Source of the DNA: Ctenosaura bakeri
Taxonomy: Eukaryota > Chordata > Lepidosauria > Squamata > Iguanidae
Direction of reading: 5' to 3'
NCBI GenBank assembly: GCA_948474755.1
Contig: CAOLHI010002129.1
Span: 16,001 to 80,000, forward strand
Length of the DNA: 64,000 nucleotides
This document shows, piece by piece, positions 13,071-24,019 of the stretch (the stretch's first letter is position 1; each line of letters begins with the position of its first letter). The notes below the pieces were generated by a model. It was not told the DNA's origin, ran no database searches, and worked only from the letters and a program-made list of their open reading frames with translations. The position numbers and the translations under genes are program-made.

Positions 13071-13749
13071 CTCCTGACATCATTGACTTGCAAAGACTAA
13101 CAGCTATCCTGTTCCTCTATTACAGACTGATAATGAACAGTTGTATTCCCATTCAGTTCCACCCTGTTCCACAAAGCCATTTTGTGAATTTAATGCAGTT
13201 TCCTTTCCATGCCCAGTGTTTCCTATGACATGACTTGCACAGGCATAAATACTACAGTCGATATTTCTTGCATCAGTTACATTAGAGACAGAAACAGCTT
13301 TTCTTATCAACTAATACTTCTAACCCAGTGCTAAAATTTATTCTTATTTTGTAAACTGTTTACATCAGCAAATCTTCTGACTAGAAGAATATTTTGCCTT
13401 TTTTTTAAAACTTCATTTGTGAAAAGTAGGCTTAAACCTCCTTCAGATGACCTACTGATTTCAGTTTTTGCCATAAGCAGTCATAGCTACAAAGCTCAGC
13501 ATTAGTTGTGTTAACTTGATTGCCAGTCATGTCCATAAGTGGCCTTAGAATGAGGCTCAGCCTCCAATGCACAACTGACCCAGCATGCCAGGCTAGTCCA
13601 CAACTGAAGAATATAACCACTGACCACTTGGCAGATCAATAGAAATCAGAATGATATAATTGCAAACTATGCCTGGGAACTTTAGGTACTTTATGACTGT
13701 GAACTATGGAACTAGTGATTATGTGTTTGTTTAAGATTATTTGTTTAAG

Positions 13750-15478
13750 ATTCTATAATCGGTTACATATATATCTAGATCTGGAGTGGAAAGAAAGCAG
13801 ATTGGAATCTGCTGTTAGTTCTCTGGATGATTTGCAGCAGATTAATAAAGATTTCTGACTCCTGATGATGTAGCCACAGCAAGGACAAACAACTCTCTGC
13901 CTAAATGATATTGAGAAAGAAGATGATTGGATGAATTCAAGTCTCCAGGGCCAGATGAATTGCATCCTAGGATATTAAAAGAGCTGGCATAGGTCATTTC
14001 GGAACCACTTGCTATAATCTTTGAAAAATCTTGGAGGACAGGAGAAGTTCCAGAAGACTGGAAGAGAGCAAATGTTATCCTCATCTTCAAGAAGGGAAAA
14101 AAGAGGACCCAAACAATTATCGCCCAGTCAGTCTGACATCAGTACCCGGAAAGATCCTGGAGCAGATCATTAAGCAGTCAGTTTCTAATCACTTAGAAAG
14201 CAACGTGGTAATCACGAGGTCAACATGGATTTCTCAAAAATAAGTCATGCCAGACTAATCTTATCTCTTTTTATGATAGAGTTACTAGCTTGATAGATGA
14301 AGGGAATGCTGTGGATGTAGCATATCTCGATTTCAGTAAGGCCTTTGACAAAGTTCCCCATGACATTCTTGCAATGAAGCTAGTAAAATGTGGGCTGGAC
14401 AGGGCTACTGTTAGTTGGATTTGCAATTGGTTGACCGACCGAACCCAAAGGGTGATCACCAATGGCTGCTTTTCATCCTGGAGAGAAGTGACTAGCGGGG
14501 TGCCATAGGGTTCTGTCCTGGGCCCAGTGCTGTTCAATATTTTTATCAATGACTTGGATGAAGGAATAGAGGGCATGCTCATCAAATTTGCAGATGATAC
14601 CAAATTGGGAGGGGCTGCTAATATGCCTGAGGACAGGATCAAAATTCAAAATGACCTGGATAGATTGAAGAGCTGGGCCAAGGCGAACAAAATGAAATTC
14701 AACAGAGAAAAGTGTAAGGTCCTACACTTAGGTAGAAAAAATGGAATACAGAAATATAGGATGGGGGACACGTGGCTGGACAGCAGTACATGTGAAAGGG
14801 ATCTAGGAGTCTTCATAGACCACAAGCTGAACATGAGTCAGCAGTGTGATGCGGCAGCCAAGAAAGCCAACGCAATTCTCGGCTGCATCAATAGGAGTAT
14901 GGTGTCTAGATCAAGGGAGGTACTGCTACCACTCTACTCTGCTTTGGTTAGACCCCATCTTGAATACTGTGTCCAGTTCTGGGCACCCCAATTCAAGAAG
15001 GACATTGACAAGCTGGAGCAAGTCCAGAGGAGGGTGACCAAAAGGTGAGAGACCTGGAAACCATGCCCTATGGGGATAGACTTAGAGAGCTGGGGATGTT
15101 TAGTCTGCAGAAGAGAAGGTTAAGAGGGGACATGATAGCCATGTTTAAATATTTGAAGGGATGCCATGTAGAAGAAGGAGAGGGCTTGTTTTCTGCTGCT
15201 CCAGAGACCAGGATAAGGAGCAATGGATTCAAGCTGCAGGAAAGGAGATTCCACCTGAACCTCAGGAAGAACTTCCTGACAGTCAGGGCTGTCCGGCAGT
15301 GGAATCTGCTGCCTCGGAGTGTAGTGGAGTCTCCTTCCTTGGAGGTTTTTAAGCAGAGGCTTGATGGTCATCTGTCAGGAGTGCTTTGAGGGTGTTCCTG
15401 TATGGCAGGGGGTTGGACTGGATGGCCCCTGTGGTCTCTTCCAACTCTACATTTCTATGATTCTATGATTCTATGAGG
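13750..15478 (+). mobile_element. CR1 LINE, 5'-truncated, with ORF2 remnants
   Basis: The encoded remnants show a CR1 reverse transcriptase: NNYRPVSLTSVPGKILEQII, then AYLDFSKAFDKVPHDIL, then the catalytic motif FADDTKLGG within [22 protein letters not shown] (described here in parts). A C-terminal region with [20 protein letters not shown] follows. It terminates in tandem ATTCTATG octamers (about 15452-15475), the CR1 3' hallmark. The ORF is broken by a TAG at about 14506-14508 and a frame change with stop at about 15046. The 5' half of the element is missing. It is inactive. Confidence 0.93.
14031..15389 (+). pseudogene. broken CR1 ORF2 (reverse transcriptase)
   Basis: This is the decayed coding part of the CR1 copy. 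Successive open stretches 14031-14243, 14290-14508, 14527-15048 and 15045-15389 each encode a consecutive piece of the RT and its C-terminal part. They are separated by frame changes and stops, including one in-frame TAG immediately before [10 protein letters not shown]. No endonuclease domain remains. Confidence 0.88.
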
Positions 15479-18036
15479 AAGTAGGAAATTAGTAGTAGAT
15501 TTTCATCTGGAAGGACTGTGGGTTCTATTCAGTCCTACTGCTTAAAACAAATTCCTTACTTCAGCACCTACCTCTCGTTGGTGGATCTTGGGCTTCTGGT
15601 GAAGAATAAAATAGAGATCTCACAAGTCTATTTCCCTGAAACTCTCTGTTTGGCATTTGCTCTCCAAATCAAAAACACAGGAAGTATACATAATATAGGC
15701 CTCCTAAAATCGCTGTGAATCAGAGCTTGGAAGCTCACAGAATCGCCCAGCCAGCATAGACAACAGCCGCTTTTAGATTAACTTTGATGTGCTGACTGCA
15801 GCTTCTGTCATTTACAAGTACGTAGCTTTCCTGATGCACTCTAATGACATTTATTTTCATATTCTTGCTCTAATCCACTTGTTGAGCTCTACTGCCAACT
15901 AACCCTACCATTCTGCACAGTGAGAGAAGTGCCTCTGGCAAGGTGAGATGCTGAAGCACATAGAGCAGTGGCAAAAAGCTGTTGGAGGACAGAGTTACGT
16001 ATGTGTGCCGCCTACTCTGCATTTCCCGGGTTAGCCTGTCACCCTTAAATGTAGTGGAGATTGGGCCAACAGTCCAATTGTCTCCTCTACGTGAAATGGA
16101 AAGAGAAGCCATCTTGTCCATCTTCTCAGGCCACTCATCCTTACCAAATTTAATGACAGAGGAAGCTCTTCAAGTGGTTCTTTGCTGAAGTGAATAGGAA
16201 AACCCACTTCCACATGAGAATACACTTGTTAGAAGTTGCATGAGGTTTTAGATTTAGAGGTTGTGTCTTTAAGGACATGATCCTAATTTGGCACCCATTT
16301 CTCAGCAGTACTTAGTAGCATAGACGATCTCACATTTCTATGTTTTTGCTGCTGTAACATGCAACATGAGAGGAGGAAAGACAAAGACAAACGTGGCCAC
16401 AGCCATCTCCATATACCTATCCCCCACCCCCGGCCAGCTTGGAAAGATATATCTCTTTCTCTCAAACACAGAGCATGTTTAACACAGCAAATGCTGGCCA
16501 AGCACCACAATTACTGCAGTACTGTGAAATCTGTGAGTTTCCCTCCACAAACATGTTTACAGTAGTATGTCTCCCACCGCCATAGACATTAACACTCATC
16601 CAACAGACATAGGCTCAGAGCTAAACTATTAGAAATGTTGATTCAGATCCCATCATAAATTGAATATTTCTTCTGTTGAAAATTGGTCCTGCTGCTTTGT
16701 TTTATCAATCAGCTTAGCAATGAGCCTTTGCTTTTAAAATGAGCTGCCCAAATGACATCCAATCTATGTATAAACTGCATTCATTTCAATTTTTGAATAA
16801 ATGAATTCCCTCTCCCAAAAGTCACACTTGATAGAAGATATGCTTGTTAGATCCTATGGCATAACTGCACAGTCAGGTAGAGGTCACTATTAACATACAC
16901 ATCAACTGTTAATAAAAGAATACGAAGCAAAATAGTCACAGAGGAATAGGGGTGAGGGAAAGACAACTTTGCCAATCTATGTGAACATGGTGACTGAGAA
17001 AATGTAAAACCTGCTGGAAAATATAGCCAGATATTTGGAATTTCTGTATAGCTGGGTTGTTTTGATTTTTAGTTTAACTGGGTGCCTTAAAACAAAAAAA
17101 CAAATCAGTACATGCAGCAAAGCAGGAAGATCATGAGCAAATAGCTTGGTTAGCCATCTCTTTAGATGGTGATCTCACAATGGGAACTGGTCTGGACCTC
17201 AGTAAGAAATTCAGCTAGTTAATTATCGTTAAGATAATTAAGTTGCCATGGTCACAATAATCCAATTTTTCCATTACAATTCTTAATCAGATGAAGTATC
17301 AATGACCACATGTGTCACAATCATCTATTGGTTCTCAGGGTTGTTAACAAAGGTTCTTATTTCAAGTTATTACTCCATATCAGTAAAACCTCATCATCAT
17401 CCTCTCTTAGACTTTGTTTAATCCAGGACTGAACAACCTGTGACTCACCAAATGTTGTCTAGCTGTCACACATAAACCCTGATAGACAGCAAAACTCTGG
17501 TTTTGCTACCTGGTTGAGATCGCAAGAGAAGGGTTGTCAGTTTGATGGGTCACTCCTGTACAGGTCTGGCTTATATAGACTCCAGAAAGCTTTTACTTTG
17601 GGTTAGATGTTAATGTCTTCAAACAGATGTAAACAAAGCTGAACACAATCCACCAGTCATGTAAACATTTGATGCCCAAACAGGCCTACAGTGGCTCAGT
17701 TACAGAGCAACACAGATGTGGGCCACATGCCACCCCAGCCCCTACTTGGTGCATTCGAAGCCCTCCAGGCAGATCCATGCCTTCAACCAACCTGCCAAAT
17801 ACATCTTTAAAAAAAACCTTGCCAAAAATTGCGCAGAGTCTGGACCAAACTGCTACAGAAACATGCCTTCCACTATCTCTGGCTGATTTTTAGTTGAAAC
17901 TGGAAGTGACATCACATCACTTCCAGGCTGGCTGAGACACATATCCCTGTGGGCTATTGAAGAGGCAAAAGCAAAAATTGACCTTTAGTACAGTTCCTCA
18001 CCCCTGCTTTAAATTATTCCATGGACCTCAGTGCCA

Positions 18037-18040
<4 letters not shown>

Positions 18041-18073
<33 letters not shown>
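18041..18073. repeat. (GT)n microsatellite
   Basis: About 16 GT units, followed by TATATATA. A plus-strand frame crossing it encodes only VCVCVC and is not a gene. Confidence 0.95.
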
Positions 18074-18074
<1 letters not shown>

Positions 18075-18711
18075 TTATATATATTTCAGTTATATACATT
18101 TCAGCCTTTCCATCCTATTGGCTTGAAAGGTTAAAACAAAGGGGCAGAAAAAGCAGCAGAATCCTACTAAGGCAGAATGGAATGTCTTGAAAATAAAACT
18201 TAATTGGCATCTCTATCCCAGCCCCTTGCAACACACATACTTTTTTGTGCTAATTCAGCCCTAACCTACAAATACCAGCATCTACAGAAAGATCTTGCAT
18301 TATTTCCAATATTTACATTTATTTCCTTATAACACCTATCTACTTAAATTATATCATCTGCCTTTGGTTCCCAAAGACACCTCCTGGCAATTTACACCAC
18401 TGGAATAATATTAAATAATAATAACAATAAAAAGAACATATATTTGTGGTGAATTCCATGATAGAAATCATTCTCAAAGGAGCACTATTTATAATTTGCT
18501 GTTACAGTTGCCAGACTATGACCTGGAAGTTGTTCTCACCCTCTCTTATAATGAAATCCACTACAGAATTTAGAGATAAGCTGGCTATGGCTTCTCCATC
18601 CTATTTTCTTCACAACTCATAGACCATTTTCTGATTTAGAATGTAATACTGTGGGCCAGCTTAAACACTAATAGCATCCTTTTTGTTGCAATCATCCTTC
18701 CTCCCATCTGT

Positions 18712-18938
18712 GGGCCTTTTCATACTATACTGTTATGATACTATGATTTCTCTTTAATAGCCATGGTTCCATTCAATGGAATCCTGGGATCTGTAGTTTG
18801 GTTGAAGCACTAGACCTCTCTAATAGAGAATTTTAAACACTCTCCTTAAACTGCAAAATCCAGGATTCTATAGGATGTTGCCAGGGCACTTAAAGTGGAA
18901 TCATAGCAACATAATTGTGTAGTATGGAGAGTTGTCCC
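18712..18938. mobile_element. older relative of the GGCC-MITE
   Basis: The left arm reads GGCCTTTTCATACTATACTG and GGAATCCTGGGATCTGTAG. The right arm reads CTGCAAAATCCAGGATTCTA, ACTTAAAGTGGAATCATAGC and TGTGTAGTATGGAGAG. The centre is asymmetric (CTAGACCTCTCTAATAGAGA). It represents the ancestral, non-perfectly palindromic layout with a CTGTAGTTT box. Confidence 0.7.
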
Positions 18939-19730
18939 ATTACAACCAAAAAGGGAAAGAGGTGAATTGCAGGAGTGTGAGGAAATGTCTAGGAGAAACC
19001 AAAGCTGCCTCATCTCCCAGTTTAACACAAAATTTCATGATAAGGGGGGAATCTCTAGGTCACAAACTGGCAACTCTAGTAGAAAATCTAAACCTCCCTA
19101 CTCAAATTAAAAAAAAAAGTCAACACAGCTATGCTGTTATTATCTGTTTGGAATCTGGGCACCATGTGCTTCAGTTGCAGCCCCATGAAAGGAAATTTTA
19201 TGACTAGCCCTAGAAAGTCACAAAGCACCAGATGAATATTGTCTTCTCTTTGCTTTCAGTTCTTCATACTTAACCCTGAACATAAGCTTAATCTTATTTG
19301 TCATTGTCACCACTGCTGCTTTTCATTTTAGTCAGCCTTTATACTAATATCTCATTAGTATATATACTAATTGCCAATCATTCTCTGACACAACACGGAC
19401 GATTTGGGGTAACCCCTAAGCTTGCTCAGTTTACAGAATATATATACAGAACAAATCCTTAAGGAATTTTAAAAACTACAATTCTCAAAATAGTTGGAAG
19501 GACTGAATGTGGGTTTATAGCTGGGGGAAGGATGGAACAGGGTGTTCTGAAAAAGCAGCTGTCTGGCCGACCAGAACAGAAGGTTCCATGCTGCAACAAT
19601 TTGTTGCAGGTCCTACTTGTAGCCTATAATCCAAACATTTTCTCCACCCTAGTAAGAAACCAGCAGCTACAGCTTGTGTTGTTCCAACAATCACCCTAAC
19701 CAGGGAGGAGGAAAGAAGGGAAATTCTTAC

Positions 19731-19819
19731 CATCAGAGAGCTCCACTTCATAAGGGGATGGTCTTCTTTTCACTCTGTTGTTGTACATTGAGAAGTTGTC
19801 TGGTTCTCCAAAAAAACCA
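19731..19819 (-). CDS. TAL1: TAL1 coding exon 2 (linker before bHLH)
   Basis: An 89-nt exon bounded by TTTGCAG (acceptor, AG 19821-19820) and the donor GTAAGAAT at 19730. It encodes GFFGEPDNFSMYNNR followed by VKRRPSPYEVELSD. The mammalian counterpart is GFFGEPDAFPMFTTNNR then VKRRPSPYEMEITD. It begins with one base completing Ser-206 and ends with one base of the Gly shared with the bHLH exon, so phases match both neighbours. It is too short to appear as a long open frame; it was found by its conserved RRPSPYE segment. Confidence 0.96.
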
Positions 19820-20544
19820 CTGCAAAGCAAGAAACAGAAAAACAACAAAATGAGAGAGAAAAACCTCAGGTGGTCTAATTCAGCAGACCACCACTAAAGT
19901 CTAAAGACTATATTAATGTAGCCCCTCCAATAAACAATGTATATATCAAAGGTGCATGTCCCTATATGAGTGTATGCCTCTGTGTGTGCTGCATGTGGTA
20001 AGCACTTGAAATGTGTGTACACACAATAGAAATGCCCACACACACAAACACAAAGAACAAGAGCTGCAATTCTGAGTAGATTTCTTTGGATGCAAATTCC
20101 ATTGAAACCCATTCATCTTCTAAATACAGGGTTTTATGATTTACATGTCAGATACACTGGCCTTCAGCATTGTTAAAGTGTTTCTAAAGGAAGAATCAAA
20201 GCAGACCTTGCAGTACATTTTTCTTTTTAAATCACAGGGATGTTTATCTGGCTTAAAATATTTTATTCCAGGATATCATTGTCAAAACATCAGCAAACCT
20301 GGACAAAGCCAGCAAGGTTGTGGCTTTGCAAAACTGTCATGCACAACATAGATGTGAATTGTCATATAAACTGCATGACATTTCTGCTGGCATCAAAACC
20401 CAACGAATTTTTTTTTTTTAATCCTGCACAATAACTTAAGCAATTGTGCAAAATCACTTCCTCAATACTCACTATAATCTCTGAGAAGAAATATTTTCTC
20501 CCTAATTCAGATATAATCCACCACCAGTGCCTGCACACAGATTG

Positions 20545-20590
20545 TACACACACACACACACACACCCGCGTGTGAACACACACACGCATA
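20545..20590. repeat. (CA)n with CG steps, potential Z-DNA
   Basis: ACACACACACACACACACCC then GCGTGTGAACACACACACGC: an alternating purine-pyrimidine run inside the TAL1 intron. Confidence 0.85.
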
Positions 20591-21269
20591 GGAGAAACAG
20601 ACTAGAAGGAGGAAAAAGTCCAGACACCAAGCAATTCCTTTGTTACTTTGATGCAATTTGTTATTACTGCACCAGTCCTAGTAACACACAGTTCCATAGT
20701 GACTGAAGGCAGGAAGTGCTTTACAGCTCTTGTATGAAATAAATTTCCAAAACAGACAACAGTTTTAAAGATGTCCTTGGAAAGGTTTTTTTAAAAAAAA
20801 AATGCTGCAAAGGATGTCTACACAGACAGTGACGAGCTGCTGATTTTTGGAACTTCCTCTTAGCATTGCTCTATTTGCTTCAGAAAAGCACAATTATCTA
20901 CTGACAGTTAAAAAGAAGGAAAGAAATTTCTTTTGCTGCGAAGGCCTCCTCTTTCTTTCGTGCGGCGGAGCCTCTGGGGCTCATCCAGACACCGCTGGTA
21001 CATCAGCCGCAGCCGCAGCAACAATGACAAAATCACAGTTCCAAGCATAACACTCAGGTCACGCCGTGGGAGGAAAAGAGAAGCGGGGACTGCCTTTGGA
21101 GCTTGGCGCTGAAAGCGGACACAAAAAGAAGCACCAAGGAGGAGGAGGAGGAGAAAAAGAAGAATCGAAAGGAAGAGAACGGAGCGAGAAAGAAAAAAGA
21201 GAGGAAAGAAGGTGGAAGAACTAAGCGAAATTGGAAAGGAAAGGAAACCGAAGACAATTAAACGAAATT

Positions 21270-21788
21270 GAGGAAGAGAAAGGAAAGGAAAGGAAAGGAA
21301 AGGAGAGGAGAGGAGAGGAGAGGAGAGGGAAGGGAAGGGAAGGGAAGGGAAGGGAAGGGAAGGAAAAGAAGAAAGGAAAGGAAAGAAGAGGAAGGGAAAG
21401 GAAGGAAAGGAAGGGAAAGGAAGGGAAAGGAAAGGAAAGAAGAGGAAGGGAAAGGAAGGAAAGGAAAGGAAAGGAAAGGAAAGGAAAGGAAAGGAAAGGA
21501 AAGGAAGGAAAGGGAAGGAAAGGGAAGGAGAGGAAGGGAAAGGAAAGGAAAGGAGAGGAGAGGAGAGGAGAGGGGAGGGGAGGGAAGGGAAGGGAAGGGA
21601 AGGAAGGGAAGGAAGGGAAGGGAAGGGAAGGGAAGGAGAGGAAGGGAAAGGAAAGGAAAGGAAAGGAAAGGAAAGGAAAGGAAAGGAAAGGAAAGAAGAG
21701 GAAGGGAAAGGAAAGGGAAGGAAGGGAAAGGAAAGGAAAGGAAAGGAAGGAAAAGGAAAGGAAAAGAAGGAAAGGAAAGGGAAGGGAA
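21270..21788. repeat. 519-bp uninterrupted polypurine tract (GGAAA/GGGAA/GGAGA)
   Basis: Every base on the plus strand from 21270 to 21788 is A or G. The tract is built from GGAAA, GGGAA and GGAGA units with many local mirror symmetries. The TAL1 sense strand is therefore a 519-nt polypyrimidine run starting 237 bp inside the intron, after coding exon 1. Mirror-repeat purine tracts of this type can form triplex (H-DNA) structures; that is established for such sequences in general and is inference here. Confidence 0.97.
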
Positions 21789-21899
21789 CAACTAAACGAA
21801 AAAGGTTGTCTGTTCTTATAAGGCAAAGCAAGGGGGTGAAGCGGTGGGGGGGACAAGCACAAGAGAGCCCAAATTCTAAAGTGGGTGGTGGCAAATCGG

Positions 21900-22496
21900 A
21901 TTGCTGGAAACCTTCTGCCTCTCCCCGACCCCAGGAAAATTAAAACCGATCCCCCGTGTCCGGCGGGGTGCCAGGCAGAAGCGGCCAGGAGCTCCCGACG
22001 GGCTCCCGGGCGGCGCGAAACGGACCTGCTGGCGGGGCCGAGCGGGGGAGCGAGGCCGTAGAGCATGGCTCGGGCGGGCGGCTGGAGAGGGAGCGCGGGC
22101 GCGGACGTGGGGCTGAGCTGCACCATGCGGGCGTCGCTGCTGCCGCCGCTGCTGCTGCTGCCGGTGCTGCTGCTGCTGCTGCCGCCGCCGGTGCCGCCTC
22201 CGCCGGCGGGGGGCGTGCCGGTCCCCGTGGCGAGGGCGAGGGCCAAGGCAGCCGCCGGCTCGGCGCGCTGCGTGCTTGTCCTGCCGCCGTCTCGGTCTCG
22301 CTGGGCGTGTATGGTCCCGGCCGGCCCGTCTCGGGCTTTTATAGGGCGTCCGCCGCGCACCAGCTCGATCACGGGCACCGGCGCGGCGGGGGGCCCCGGG
22401 CCGGGGGAGGGGGGCGGCCGGCCCGTCTCCTTGGCAACCCCATTGAGCAACGCCGGCTCCCCCGGGAGGAGGGCCATCCCTCCGCGCCGCCGATCC

Positions 22497-22527
<31 letters not shown>

Positions 22528-23620
22528 TGCTGCTCCCGGAGCCCAAGCCCACGTCCGGCTCGCCGAGGCCCTCGGCTCCGGCTCCGGCTCCGACGGGCGC
22601 TGCATCCCGCGGCGGGTCACTGGGGGACCTCTCCATCAGCATCCTGGGGAGAGAGAGGGAGAGAGGAGGGGAGGGCGGTGAGGGAGGGGCGCGCAGAGCC
22701 CGGGCCGGGTGGAGGCGCCTCGGAAACCGGGGGGGGGTGCAGTCGGCGGGGAGAGGGCGGCGGGCGGGAGGGAAAGAAGGAGCAAGGGCGGCGGAGGGAG
22801 AGGGGCGAGGAAAGGCAGGGGAAAGGAGCCGGGGAAGGAGAAGGGGCGGAGGGAGGGAGGGAGGGAAAGGGGAGGGAAGCGAAAGGAGGGAGAGGAAAGG
22901 GGGCGGAGGAGGAGGAGGAGGAGAGGAAGAAAAAGAGGAAGAAGAGGAGGAAAGCCTCTACGGAAGAGAAAGCCGGGAGAAAGGAGAGGGAAGGGAGAGG
23001 GGGCTGGAGAAGAAAGAAAGTTAAAACAAGAGGGAGGAGGGGGGAGAAAGAGGGAGGAGGGAAAGAGGGGAGGAAGCGCCGCCTTCCGACGTGGCCCCCT
23101 TGCCCTCGGAGGAGCGGGCCCCCCGGGCGGTCCGGCTGGCTCCCTGTAGGGTCTTGCGCCGCAGGCGAGGCGGAGGGCGCGGCTTGGGGGCCCGGGGCGA
23201 GCTCCACGGGGCCAGGCGGAGGGACCTCCAAGTACCGGCCCGGACGAGGACCCGACCGCCTTCCTATGGGGGGAGGAGGGGAACCTTCCCTGTGGGGCCC
23301 TGATGACTCCGGGCGCTTCCTCTGGAGGAAAGGGGAGGCCTGGGATTTGCGTTTGGAGGGGGCGAGTTTCTCTCCTCCACCCCGTTCCTATAGACCCGGC
23401 CCGGCCCGGCCCTCCTTACGCACCTTTCACCCAAACGATCCCCACTCGATTTCAACCGGGGAGTCGCGGGCTTTTGTTATCCTTTGCGCGGGTGGCATCC
23501 GAAGGCGGGCGGGGAACGGGCGGGGGGGGGAAGCGCGTGTGAACTCCGGTTCCCGGTGGCCCCAGGGGGATCGGGGAGGGGTGCGATGCCAGCGAGGCTC
23601 TTTGTGGTTTGTGGTGGCGC
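21900..23620. promoter_or_regulatory. TAL1: CpG-rich island over TAL1 coding exon 1
   Basis: CpG density is very high here compared with the AT-rich remainder. The island covers the first coding exon and about 1 kb upstream. The upstream half (22646-23080) is strongly purine-skewed on the plus strand, with many GGG/GGGG runs. CpG islands at vertebrate TAL1 mark its promoter region; possible internal start sites are inference. Several plus-strand open frames across it are composition artefacts. Confidence 0.75.
22026..22642 (-). CDS. TAL1: TAL1 coding exon 1 (N-terminal transactivation region)
   Basis: It begins with ATG one base after a splice acceptor (CTCTCCCCAG, AG 22645-22644), so the 5' UTR lies in upstream exons. 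It encodes MLMERSPSDPPRD, a ten-residue Gly run (residues 40-49), ALLNGVAKET (64-73), VIELVRGG (91-98), Gly and Ser tracts (147-169), then RMVQLSP (172-178) and ARAMLYGLAPPLGPAS. The LLNGVAKET, VIEL and RMVQLSP blocks are conserved TAL1 landmarks; Ser-177 matches the MAPK-phosphorylated Ser-122 of human TAL1. With 205 residues plus two bases, this exon accounts for most of the extra length (374 versus 331 residues in human). A second ATG at residue 3 is an alternative start. Confidence 0.95.
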
Positions 23621-23840
23621 AGAGGGAAAAGGAAACTCAACCCTCCATCTCGGGGAAGAATGAGGATGAGCGTGGTGGGGGAAAAGATGGACAGCTGCTG
23701 CTCAGTCAGCCTGCTCCGGAGGGAAGCTTTGCAACCCACCCTTGTGCCATTGATAACCAGGGACTCCCGGAGCTAACTGTATGGTGTGGGGGAGTGTCAG
23801 TATTGCCATGCAGGCCGTTAGTAATTTTGCCCGAGATTTT

Positions 23841-24019
23841 GGCCATTTCCGCACTAGCCTGTTATAGCGCGATGATTCCACTTGCAACATCCTCTGGAAT
23901 CCTGGGGTTTGCAGTTTCGGGAGGGGCCGCCGGCCCCTCCCGAAACTGCAAACCCCAGGATTCCAGAGGATGTTGCAAGTGGAATCATCGCGCTATAACA
24001 GTCCAGTGCAGAAATGGTC
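23841..24019. mobile_element. palindromic GGCC-MITE, copy 2
   Basis: 179 bp; almost a perfect palindrome with a 3-bp centre between GGGAGGGGCC and GGCCCCTCCC. Both arms share four private substitutions relative to the other copies (GCGCGATGATTCC, CACTTGCAA, CTCTGGAATCC). It is flanked by TTT duplications (23838-23840 and 24020-24022). Confidence 0.95.

Larger units (their letters stand above)
1396..19730 (-). other. TAL1: TAL1 intron between coding exons 2 and 3 (18.3 kb)
   Basis: The intron runs from donor GTAAGAAT (19730 downwards) to an acceptor at 1396. No further coding exon was recognised. It contains foldback elements (2869-2973, 7634-7815, 7900-8064, 18712-18938), a tRNA-type SINE (9101-9320), a 5S-type SINE (12072-12270), two CR1 LINE pieces (12580-13070, 13750-15478), a GT microsatellite (18041-18073) and two unclassified repeat-like blocks (4434-4760, 8320-8530). 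The remaining intervals are AT-rich with no recognisable feature. The size is large compared with the roughly 16-kb whole human gene and is largely explained by insertions. Confidence 0.85.
19820..22025 (-). other. TAL1: TAL1 intron between coding exons 1 and 2 (2.2 kb)
   Basis: The donor is CAG|GTCCGT at 22025, a weak match to GTAAGT. The acceptor TTTGCAG ends at 19820. The intron contains a CA/CG alternating stretch (20545-20590), a GC-rich part next to the exon and the long purine tract (21270-21788). No other gene is seen. Long open frames on both strands here come from the low-complexity tract. Confidence 0.85.

Noticed and set aside
14031..15389. Possible host gene with reverse-transcriptase motifs
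   Set aside because: Frame breaks and the ATTCTATG 3' terminus show a dead CR1 LINE copy.
20908..22642. Long minus-strand open frames rich in SFPFLSFP and matching plus-strand KERKGKERK frames
   Set aside because: They translate the purine tract and its complement. The true TAL1 exon ends at 22026; everything beyond is intron low complexity.
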